Positions 46,509-54,498 of a DNA stretch of 64,000 nt are shown one piece after another. Every line of letters starts with the position of its first letter. Positions within the stretch are counted from its first letter, which is position 1. Location of the stretch: positions 109,631-173,630 of the forward strand of contig JAGXFV010000049.1 in assembly GCA_024637095.1 (NCBI GenBank), given 5' to 3'. Source of the stretch: Actinomycetes bacterium. Its GTDB lineage: Bacteria > Actinomycetota > Thermoleophilia > RBG-16-64-13. A model generated the notes under the pieces. It made no database searches. It was not told where the DNA came from and worked only from the letters and a program-made list of their open reading frames with translations. A program made the translations under genes and the position numbers.

Positions 46509-46669
46509 TGAGGCATAGTACCCTGCGTTAATGGGACTGTAAAGGGTCTATTTGGAATTCATTTTTCCAAATGTGGACCGTTAGTCTGCCCATTGCGGCC
46601 GCTGGCCGGCAGTTTGCGACCGTTTTCCCAAGAATCTCGAATGGCCAGTCCATTAATCAGGGATTGCAT

Positions 46670-48157
46670 TCACCGGGCAGCCGGCAGGCGTACGGGCGAG
46701 GTGGGCAAATCGTCACCGATACCCGCGCCGATCGGCCCCAGAGCGTCGATTTCCGCGCTGCAGAGTGCGGGCAGCTGGCCGTCATTATCGGGGTTAAGTA
46801 CCGTCACCACACTCCGCGGATGATTCCCTGCGGCGTCCCTTTCCGCCAGGTCCAGGATTGTCCCCGGGTCGCCACCCCTGACCACCCTGACCTGGGGACG
46901 GCTCAAGGCCGAGCCGGGGAGCGGCGGCCGGCGCACCACGCCGACTTCTCCGGTGTTCAATCCGACAACTGTCCCGGGCGGATAGAAGCCGAGCATCTCG
47001 AGGAAGAGTTTCACCAGCACCGGCTCGAACTGGCTGCCGGAATGTTGCAGCAAGAAGCGCACGCCCTCGTGAGGAGTGCTCGTGGTTTTGCGATACTTGC
47101 GCTGGGTTGTGATCGCGTCGTAGCGGTCGGCCACGCAGATGATGCGCCCAAAGAGGGTCAGCGAATCCTTGCGCGTCAACCTTGGGTAACCGGACAGGTC
47201 CAGGTTGACGTGGTGCTCGAACCCGGCCACGATCGCGCGTATCGTCGACTGGTTGAGCTGCTCTTGCTCGAGAAGCAGGATGACGGCATGGATGGGATGC
47301 TGCTGCATCTCCGCCTGTTCGCTTGGGTCCAGTTTGGTCGGCTTGTCCAGGATCTCTCGGGGCACGAGGATCTTTCCCAGGTCGTGCAGAAAGGCCGCGA
47401 GACAAAGGTCGCCCAGGGTTCTCTTGTCAAATCCCAAGCGCTGGCCCAAGGCCACCGAGAGAATGGCGACATTGGTGGAATGGGTGAAGAGGTAATCGTC
47501 GAATTCCTTGATGGTTGTCATCGAAAGCAGGGCAGATTCGTCCTCCAACAACTGGTCCACAACCGCCTGCGTTACCCGGCGCAGGCGTCGCGTGCGGATG
47601 TGCCGGTGCTCTCGTACGGTCTCTTGGATTTCCCGGCATACGTCGAGGCAGGCGGAGTAGGTGCGTAGGGGGAGGTGGGCGGCTGGCTCTTCCGACTCCC
47701 TCTCGGGTTCGGTGAGCTCCACGTGCTTCAAGCCCAGCGCCCGCGCCCGCGCATCCAACTCCTCCAGCCCGCGCTCGCTCTTCTGGTTGAGCTCGTAGAG
47801 AAGCGAACGCACCTCTCCATCCCGTAACCCGGGATGGAAGGTGACGCCGCCCAAGCCCCAACGGTCATAGGTATCCATGAGGTAGCGCACGTTGAGATAG
47901 TCGGAGGGACCGATGCGCAGTCTCTCGTCGTTCACGAAGACGCAGCGGTTGCGCACTCCCACCCAAACCTGCTCATGGGCCCAGCGAGTGCGGGCTGCGC
48001 ACAGGAACTCGGCGATGGCTCCCTGGACCGAGGTGTTGCCGGGGTCGTGGAACCCCGTGGTCCTCAAGGCGACCGCCAGGCGGTGCACCAGGCTCCGTTC
48101 GTCTTCGCGTGCGGCGGTGTCGCAGCGAGGCAGAGGAGTGATCTGCTGCCCGCTCAT
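46670..48157 (-). CDS. HD-GYP domain protein with uncharacterised N-terminal domain
   Basis: HSTNVAILSVALGQRLG, AAFLHDLGKILVP, HHVNLDLSGYP, ICVADRYDAITTQRKYR. Confidence 0.92.
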   Translation of the reverse strand: MSGQQITPLPRCDTAAREDERSLVHRLAVALRTTGFHDPGNTSVQGAIAEFLCAARTRWAHEQVWVGVRNRCVFVNDERLRIGPSDYLNVRYLMDTYDRWGLGGVTFHPGLRDGEVRSLLYELNQKSERGLEELDARARALGLKHVELTEPERESEEPAAHLPLRTYSACLDVCREIQETVREHRHIRTRRLRRVTQAVVDQLLEDESALLSMTTIKEFDDYLFTHSTNVAILSVALGQRLGFDKRTLGDLCLAAFLHDLGKILVPREILDKPTKLDPSEQAEMQQHPIHAVILLLEQEQLNQSTIRAIVAGFEHHVNLDLSGYPRLTRKDSLTLFGRIICVADRYDAITTQRKYRKTTSTPHEGVRFLLQHSGSQFEPVLVKLFLEMLGFYPPGTVVGLNTGEVGVVRRPPLPGSALSRPQVRVVRGGDPGTILDLAERDAAGNHPRSVVTVLNPDNDGQLPALCSAEIDALGPIGAGIGDDLPTSPVRLPAAR

Positions 48158-49923
48158 TGGGATGCCGCCTCCTGCCGATTTGCTTCCCAGAGACCGCGTC
48201 TGGCCTGCCGTCTGACCGCATTGTCGGATGAGCGAAGCGCGCGGGACAGGCTCTTGCGAGCGCTGGCGGTGCCAATCTGGCCCAAGGTGCGCAAAGCGAA
48301 CAGGCGCACGTGGAGAGGCCGAGACCGGAAGAAGGATCGCCCCCGCCACAGTTCGTCCAGCAACGGTACCGCCGAATCATCGCCCAGCTGTCCCAATGTA
48401 TCGAGAAGGGCGTCGATCTCGCCCTCGGACCGAGTGCTGAAGTCCCGGGCTCGAACCTGAAGCAGAAGCCGAGAAAGGACCTCGGTCGAACGCAGCCGCC
48501 CCAACTGTCGCACGACGATTACGCGCACGGCGGGACTGGGGTCGTTTAGAAGCGCGGCGAGCAGCGGCACGGAGGAGCTCTCTCCCATGGCCCCCACCGA
48601 GCGCGCCGCTTCCTTGCGCACGCGCTCGTCGGGATGAGCCAGCGCAGGCTCCAGATGAGGCATCGCCCTCGGGTCTTTCATCCGGCCCAGCAGATAGACC
48701 AAGTTGCGCACGACGTACCAACGGGGGTCGCCGAGATGAGGCACCACCAGTTCCATGGAAACGCCGGCTCCCGCGGTCAGCACGTCCAGAAGCGCGTGGC
48801 GCGACTGCTTTACCCCGGATTCGATCAGCAACTCGATGAGAAGGTGGTGGGCCCGTTCTCTCAGTATCAGGAGGAAGGCCGTGAGCTCTTCCCTTCGCTC
48901 AGGCTCGGCAGCGTCCAGCGAATCGAGCGAGGCGCGGATCTTCTCCTTGTCGAGCATTCCCTCGAATACGCTGTCCACGAGTCCCGCACGCTCCCCGAGG
49001 GTGCGTTGCATTGCCGCGGTCTCCTCCAGCAGACGAGTCAGCCGGGCAAGATCCCCCCACTCGAGCAGTGAAGACGCCAGGTCCTCGAGACCTCTTGCTG
49101 CCACAATACTGTCTTCGTCTGAGTTCGCGTTGGCCAAGGTCTCTAGGAGAACGATGCCGAATTCCTCGAGGATGTGCTGTTCGGGTTCGAGTTCCCGTTC
49201 GAGCTGAATCAGTTCCTCTTCCGGGACCACAGTCCCGACTAGGACTTCAGGCCCGGGAGAACCCAGCTCGAGTGATTCCGTCAAATCGGCATGTGGTGCC
49301 TGCACGAGCCGCGCCCGTTTCTCGTCCTCCAATTTGCCCTGGAGCTGTGAGGCCAGCTGTCTCAGGCCGTCCGTTGAGGTCTCTCCTTCGAGCAAAGGGT
49401 CGGCGACCTGGTACTCCAGATGGGGCAGGTTCCTCTCCCAGAGAATGGTGACCAGGTCGTGGTCCGCCTTGTCCACCTCTTGGGCCTGGCCGAGGGCTTC
49501 GATCAGTTCCGCGGCCTCATCGCGGCCCAGCCCAGTACGGAAGGTCAGGGAGCGAATGCCGTCACGAAAAAGGATGAAAGGGATGCCTTCTCGCAGGTCA
49601 TCGGTGGTGAATACCGGCTCGTCTTCACAAGTCAGCGAGTTCTCGAACACCGCGAGGCGCAGCGTGCCGTCGGCAAGCGCGCGATCGAATGCACCAGCGA
49701 GCTCGTCGAGGCAGTGGCTGGCGAGAGGATGATCCGGCGGGTAAAAGCGGATCGCCCTGTAGGCCTTCTGCAACGAGGAACAAAGGTCGATCGCAGGGTT
49801 GTGGAAGCCGTGAGATGTCGAGAGTCTGACCAGCGACTTTGCCTCCCCTAGGATACTTAGGGTATTTCGGATATCTGGAAGCCGAACTTTAGGAACCCCC
49901 TCGCTCCCTTGGTTACTACACAA
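48154..49923 (-). CDS. HEAT-repeat protein (true start may be internal CTG at 49833)
   Basis: Repeats such as VRNLVYLLGRMKDPRAMPHLEPALAHPDERVRKEAARSVGAMG; ATGA overlap with HD-GYP gene. Confidence 0.85.
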   Translation of the reverse strand: MCSNQGSEGVPKVRLPDIRNTLSILGEAKSLVRLSTSHGFHNPAIDLCSSLQKAYRAIRFYPPDHPLASHCLDELAGAFDRALADGTLRLAVFENSLTCEDEPVFTTDDLREGIPFILFRDGIRSLTFRTGLGRDEAAELIEALGQAQEVDKADHDLVTILWERNLPHLEYQVADPLLEGETSTDGLRQLASQLQGKLEDEKRARLVQAPHADLTESLELGSPGPEVLVGTVVPEEELIQLERELEPEQHILEEFGIVLLETLANANSDEDSIVAARGLEDLASSLLEWGDLARLTRLLEETAAMQRTLGERAGLVDSVFEGMLDKEKIRASLDSLDAAEPERREELTAFLLILRERAHHLLIELLIESGVKQSRHALLDVLTAGAGVSMELVVPHLGDPRWYVVRNLVYLLGRMKDPRAMPHLEPALAHPDERVRKEAARSVGAMGESSSVPLLAALLNDPSPAVRVIVVRQLGRLRSTEVLSRLLLQVRARDFSTRSEGEIDALLDTLGQLGDDSAVPLLDELWRGRSFFRSRPLHVRLFALRTLGQIGTASARKSLSRALRSSDNAVRRQARRGLWEANRQEAASQ

Positions 49924-50007
49924 GGAAAAGACGTATACTTGGTCCTCAGGTAACGACGTGCGTCCGCCTTTGCGGATAGACCGCGGACGCGAAGGGAGAG
50001 TTGCGCG

Positions 50008-50220
50008 ATGCCGAATATCGGATGGATGGAGATTGGGGTTTTGGTGGTCTTAGCCCTCATCATCTTCGGTCCCAAGCGTCTTCCCGAGCTGGGCAATTCC
50101 GTCGGTAAGGCGATCACGAACTTCAAGCGGGGGCTCAAGGAAGGCGAGGACGAACTGCGCAAGGCGGTTTCCGAGACCTCCGAAGTCGACGCCGAAGCAA
50201 AAGCCGAAGTCAAGAAGTAA
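50008..50220 (+). CDS. tatA: Sec-independent translocase TatA/E family
   Basis: MPNIGWMEIGVLVVLALIIFGPKRLPELGNSVGKAI; GGGAGAG SD. Confidence 0.96.
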   Translation: MPNIGWMEIGVLVVLALIIFGPKRLPELGNSVGKAITNFKRGLKEGEDELRKAVSETSEVDAEAKAEVKK

Positions 50221-50260
50221 GGAACCTAGCGGACCACCGGGCTCAAGCCGCCCTCTCTAG

Positions 50261-51271
50261 GTGACTTCGCCGCCCCCCTTGGCGGAGCAGGTCCTCGAGG
50301 GCAGCACTCGCGCGATCGCGCGGACAATCAGTCTGCTCGAGGATCGCGACCCGCTGGGCCGGCAGATCGTCCGGACACTTTATCCCCACACCGGACGGGC
50401 GTCCCGCGTGGGGGTTACCGGCCCGCCCGGCGTCGGCAAGTCCACGTTGCTCTCTGCACTCACCCGCGTGGTGCGCCGCGTCGATCTCGCTGTGGGGGTC
50501 ATCTCGGTGGATCCCTCCAGTCCTTTCTCGGAAGGGGCGGTCCTGGGCGATCGCCTGCGCCTTAGTGAGCATTTCCTTGACAGCGGGGTGTTCATCCGTT
50601 CTATGGGAACTCGCGGGCACCTGGGGGGCCTGTCTGAAGCCGCTGCGCAATCCGCGCTGGTGCTCGATGCCGCCGGGATGAACGTGGTCTTCCTAGAGAC
50701 GGTGGGGGTCGGCCAGAGCGAGGTCGAGGTTGCCAGCGTGGTCGATACGGTCGTGCTCGTGCTCATGCCCGGATCGGGCGACTCGATTCAGGCGCTCAAG
50801 GCGGGCGTGATGGAGATCCCCGACATCATCGTGATCAACAAGAAGGATCATCCCCGCGCGATGGCCACCGCCCGCGATATCCAGTCGTTCCTCAACCTTT
50901 CTGAAGAAGAGGATCGTCCTTGGGTCCCCCCGGTGCTGTTGACCGACGCGGTTAGTGGCGAGGGCGTCCCCGAGCTTTGGGAGGCGATCCAGGATCACGG
51001 ACGGTGGTTGGGCGAGGAGGGCCGTTTGGAGCGGAGGCGGCAGAGCAATGTCGAGGCCGAGGTCGCGACACTCGCAGCGAATCGTCTCCAGTCGAAGATT
51101 AGACAAATGATGCGGGACGACCCCCGGGTAAGCTGGCTTCTCACCGAGGTTCACGAAGGCCGTCTGGACCCGTTTTCCGTGGTTGAGTACCTCATCGCTT
51201 CCTTCGGTGGGCCCGTCGCCGGTGGCGCACACGATCCTCCCGGCCCCACGCCGAGCCCCGATGTTGGCTGA
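50261..51271 (+). CDS. meaB: Methylmalonyl-CoA mutase-associated GTPase MeaB / ArgK family
   Basis: GVTGPPGVGKSTLLSAL, VDPSSPFSEGAVLGDRLRL, FLETVGVGQSEVEVASVVDTVVLV, VINKKDH. Confidence 0.96.
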   Translation: MTSPPPLAEQVLEGSTRAIARTISLLEDRDPLGRQIVRTLYPHTGRASRVGVTGPPGVGKSTLLSALTRVVRRVDLAVGVISVDPSSPFSEGAVLGDRLRLSEHFLDSGVFIRSMGTRGHLGGLSEAAAQSALVLDAAGMNVVFLETVGVGQSEVEVASVVDTVVLVLMPGSGDSIQALKAGVMEIPDIIVINKKDHPRAMATARDIQSFLNLSEEEDRPWVPPVLLTDAVSGEGVPELWEAIQDHGRWLGEEGRLERRRQSNVEAEVATLAANRLQSKIRQMMRDDPRVSWLLTEVHEGRLDPFSVVEYLIASFGGPVAGGAHDPPGPTPSPDVG

Positions 51272-51311
51272 GTGGCTCTATGAATAGAGGTCTTCTGCCG
51301 ATGATTCCTCA

Positions 51312-51563
51312 GTGAACCCTGACGGTAACTTCCCGCAGCCCATCGCGAACTCCCGACCCGCCACTTGTCCGGGTTGTGGTGAGTCGGTGATGATTCCCCA
51401 CACTGGGGGCGCGCCCGGAGACGGATCGCCGCAGCCCACTGATGCCCGGGTGGCTCACGCTCTTTGCGGTTGCTACCTTTTCGCCATGCCGGAGGCGGCC
51501 TTCGATCGCTTGCTGGAGGCCATTTTTACTTCTCACCGGCCCTTTCCCGGAGGAGAGGTCTGA
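51312..51563 (+). CDS. Small zinc-ribbon-like hypothetical protein
   Basis: CPGCGESV ... CGCYLFAM cysteine pairs; between meaB and B12-binding gene. Confidence 0.4.
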   Translation: MNPDGNFPQPIANSRPATCPGCGESVMIPHTGGAPGDGSPQPTDARVAHALCGCYLFAMPEAAFDRLLEAIFTSHRPFPGGEV

Positions 51564-51662
51564 TCCTCGTCCTGGGGTGTTCCTTGGAACTGTTGCGCTC
51601 GGTCATCTAGAATCATCATCCTCCGGGCCGGGGGGTCCCGGGAAACGGGAAGAGGAGGAACC

Positions 51663-52073
51663 GTGGCAAGGAAGATCAGGGTCCTGATGGCCAAGCCGGG
51701 ACTGGATGGGCACGACCGTGGGATCAAGGTCCTCAGCAGAGCGATGCGCGACGCCGGGATGGAGGTGGTCTATACGGGCCTGCACCAGACGGCCGAGCAG
51801 ATTGCGCAGGCAGCCATCCAGGAAGATGTCGATGTCGTCGGCCTCTCCATCCTGTCCGGTGCGCACATGACTCTGGTGCCCAAGGTCGTGGACTGCCTGC
51901 GTGAACTCGAGGCAGGGGACATAATGGTGCTGGCCGGGGGGACCATACCCCAGGAAGACCGCGAAGATCTGCTCGCAAAAGGTGTGGCCGCCGTCTACAC
52001 GCCCGGTGCCATGACTCGCGATATCGTCGCCTTCGTCAAAGCAAAGGCCGGCCAGGAAGAACCGAGTGAGTGA
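51663..52073 (+). CDS. Cobalamin-binding domain protein (methylmalonyl-CoA mutase C-terminal/small subunit type)
   Basis: [41 protein letters not shown] (DxHxxG), [16 protein letters not shown]. Confidence 0.95.
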   Translation: MARKIRVLMAKPGLDGHDRGIKVLSRAMRDAGMEVVYTGLHQTAEQIAQAAIQEDVDVVGLSILSGAHMTLVPKVVDCLRELEAGDIMVLAGGTIPQEDREDLLAKGVAAVYTPGAMTRDIVAFVKAKAGQEEPSE

Positions 52074-52545
52074 AGGTCCGGCTGAGGACCCGCTAGGTGT
52101 CGGCGCACATTCCGGGCCGGTGGTGAGGCGCGAACCCTCGGGTGAACCCCTCGTGCCTCATCACACCGAGGTCCGGGTCCGCTACGCGGAGACGGACGCG
52201 CAAGGCGTCGTCTACCACGCCAACTATCTGGTCTACTTCGAGGTCGCCCGATCGGCTTTCACTCGCTCGCGCGGTCTTTCCTACCAGCAAATGGAGGAGT
52301 CGGGCTGGTATCTCATGGTGGTGGAGGCCTCACTCCGCTTCAAAGCCCCCGCGCGATACGATGATCGCCTGGTGGTCGGCACCCGGGTCGCCAAGATGCG
52401 GGGGAAGTTGCTGGGCTTTGACTACGAAATCCGTCAGGCCGACAGCGGGTTGCTGTTGGTAACCGGGGAGACGCTTCACATCTGCCTGGGGGCGGACCAG
52501 CGTCCGCGGGAGTTGCCGGCGCAGGTGGTGGAGGCTTTCGCCTGA
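52066..52545 (+). CDS. Acyl-CoA thioesterase (4HBT/YbgC-like)
   Basis: [30 protein letters not shown]. Confidence 0.93.
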   Translation: MSEGPAEDPLGVGAHSGPVVRREPSGEPLVPHHTEVRVRYAETDAQGVVYHANYLVYFEVARSAFTRSRGLSYQQMEESGWYLMVVEASLRFKAPARYDDRLVVGTRVAKMRGKLLGFDYEIRQADSGLLLVTGETLHICLGADQRPRELPAQVVEAFA

Positions 52546-52610
52546 GGAAGCCAACCTCCGGCGGAGCGGCTCCTGAATGGGACCATTCTCCCCTGCTGGT
52601 AGAATCGGCA

Positions 52611-52640
52611 GCTCAACCGTCGCTCAACCATCGCTCAACT
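52611..52640. repeat. 11-bp direct repeats GCTCAACC(G/A)TC immediately upstream of RBS
   Basis: GCTCAACCGTC GCTCAACCATC GCTCAACT. Confidence 0.8.
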
Positions 52641-52650
52641 AGGAGAACCC

Positions 52651-52993
52651 GTGGCGGGTAACGAAGCAGTGGTCTGCGGTTACGCCAAACTTCCTAGCGG
52701 GACCGCTGCCGGGCAGGTCTATCAGATGCTCGTCCTGGTCGTGCGGGCCGATCGGCGCACGCATATCGTTCAGGCAGCGTTCGATCACGCTGATCACGCC
52801 GGTGGCCCGTGAATGGGTAGAGAGCATTCTCGTCGGCAGCCATCTGGTGGACGGGCAGGTGGCCGTGCTCGATGAGTTCGAGACCAACTACAATGGCGGC
52901 GCGCAAAAGGCCATCAAACAAGCGTACCGCGATCTGTGCGAGCGATATGCCGAGCTACGCAACGCCCCAAGGCAGGCCCTCGACGGTCAGTAG
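52651..52993 (+). pseudogene. DUF3870-like gene split by an apparent +1 frameshift
   Basis: Frame 1 (52651-52812): VVCGYAKLPSGTAAGQVYQMLVLVVRADRRTHIVQAA; frame 2: SITLITPVAREWVESILVGSHLVDGQVAVLDEFETNYNGGAQKAIKQAYRDLCERYAEL. Confidence 0.75.
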
Positions 52994-53889
52994 AGATCCA
53001 CTTCGACCGAGCTGACCCCGGTGCTGATGTTCACCCGCAGGTCGTTGCCGCCCCCCTCGTAGACGAATATGCCATCCTCGTCACGGAATGCATCGGCGAC
53101 GTTGGTGGAAGACAGCGCGTTGTCGGTCTCGAGCGTGATGTCCAGTTCCGAGGGCAGCCGCAGGTTGTAGTCGCCGGCTCCCCCATCGATGGTTACCTCG
53201 GCATCTCCGCCCGCGACCACCTCTCCGACGGTGATGTCGAGCGAACTCGCGCCCGCGTCGACGTTGAGCGCGCGCAAAACGGTCTGTCCCAGGTCGATAT
53301 CCGCGCTCGCCGCCCCGATATTAATGTCCAGGCTCCAGGCGATCCCGTCCGCCAGGGTGAGTTCGACGAACTGGCCTCCATCACTGCCAAAGGGCAGGAA
53401 GTCGAAATCGAATCCTTGACCATCGCCCGAAGAGATGTCCAGGGCGTAGGCGTCACCGGCCGGCTCTCTGATCTCCGCGGAGTCGCCGAGGCGGTAGCGG
53501 CCCTCCACCACTCTGGGGATCTCCCCACTATTGATATCGAGGTCCAACGCCCCGAGGTCTACGCTCAGGGAGGCTTCCTCCACCCCTCGCGCCCGGGGCC
53601 CCTCGATATCGCCCTCGGTCAGATTACGGTTGCCGTTATCCCAACCCTCCTGCCAGGCAAACACGGCGAGCGCGATGCCCACGAGAAGTACGGCCAAGAT
53701 CACCGCGGTTGCCCGCCCGCCTCGCGTTCTGCCAAAGAGCAGGTAAACGCCGAGGATCACCAATAGCAGAGGCCAAAGCCGCCACACGGCGCCGACGAAG
53801 TCCCAATCCAGGTAGCCCAGGTTGGCAAACAGGAGGAGCGCCCCCAGGCCGATGAGCAGTAGCGCCATCAGTAGTCTGCCGGCGTTCAT
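52987..53889 (-). CDS. LiaF-like TM domain + DUF4097/toast-rack-like beta domain protein
   Basis: RLLMALLLIGLGALLLFANLGYLDWDFVGAVWRLWPLLLVILGVYLL; repetitive beta-solenoid-like C-terminus. Confidence 0.75.
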   Translation of the reverse strand: MNAGRLLMALLLIGLGALLLFANLGYLDWDFVGAVWRLWPLLLVILGVYLLFGRTRGGRATAVILAVLLVGIALAVFAWQEGWDNGNRNLTEGDIEGPRARGVEEASLSVDLGALDLDINSGEIPRVVEGRYRLGDSAEIREPAGDAYALDISSGDGQGFDFDFLPFGSDGGQFVELTLADGIAWSLDINIGAASADIDLGQTVLRALNVDAGASSLDITVGEVVAGGDAEVTIDGGAGDYNLRLPSELDITLETDNALSSTNVADAFRDEDGIFVYEGGGNDLRVNISTGVSSVEVDLY

Positions 53890-53893
53890 CGGG

Positions 53894-54391
53894 CTACCTC
53901 CGGAAGAGTAGGAGAAGTCCAAGCAGGATCAGCAGAACCGGCCAAAGTTCACCCCAGTTCCAGAAATCGAAGAATTGCTCGAGGAAGAACCAAGCGCCGA
54001 GCGCGATGAGGATGATGCCCACGGTCCTGCGCGGCCTATCGCGATCCTCCTCCTCCGTTTCGGCCGGGGTCTCAATCGGGGGTGGGGGAGCGGCTGCAGT
54101 TGATGGAGTCGGAGGCGGGGCATCAGCGGGCGGTACCGCTGTTGGCACCGGCGGCAAGGCGTCTGCAGGGGGTGGCGGTGTATCCGCATCGATCTCGGGC
54201 TCCGGATCGGCCGCGGCTGCGGTGTCGGGTACGGGCTCTATCTGCACGGGCTCTAGGTTCGAATCGGGCTCTACCTTCGGCAGGGGCTCTACCGTCGGCT
54301 CGGACTCGGTTGCCGCCGGTGGCTCGGTTGCCGCCGGCAAGACTCCTTCCGGGGTTTCGCCGCGACCACCACTCTGCTCCCTATCGCTCAT
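53894..54391 (-). CDS. Proline-rich protein with C-terminal LiaI/LiaF-like TM hairpin
   Basis: PPPP-rich N-terminus; RTVGIILIALGAWFFLEQFFDFWNWGELWPVLLILLGLLLLFRR. Confidence 0.75.
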   Translation of the reverse strand: MSDREQSGGRGETPEGVLPAATEPPAATESEPTVEPLPKVEPDSNLEPVQIEPVPDTAAAADPEPEIDADTPPPPADALPPVPTAVPPADAPPPTPSTAAAPPPPIETPAETEEEDRDRPRRTVGIILIALGAWFFLEQFFDFWNWGELWPVLLILLGLLLLFRR

Positions 54392-54498
54392 GTTCGCGCT
54401 CCTTCGCAGTAGCTACGGCGGGATCCTTCCCATTTGCACCGCCTAACAAATACGTGAGGACGTCAGTGACGCACGATATCGTCGTATTTTCGGCCATG

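Noticed and set aside
46494-46511. CRP-type site
   Set aside because: The dyad is TCACAG-N6-CTGTGA, the inverse arrangement of the CRP consensus TGTGA-N6-TCACA
51663-52073. Full methylmalonyl-CoA mutase
   Set aside because: Only the B12-binding domain is present; the TIM-barrel catalytic domain is absent from the window
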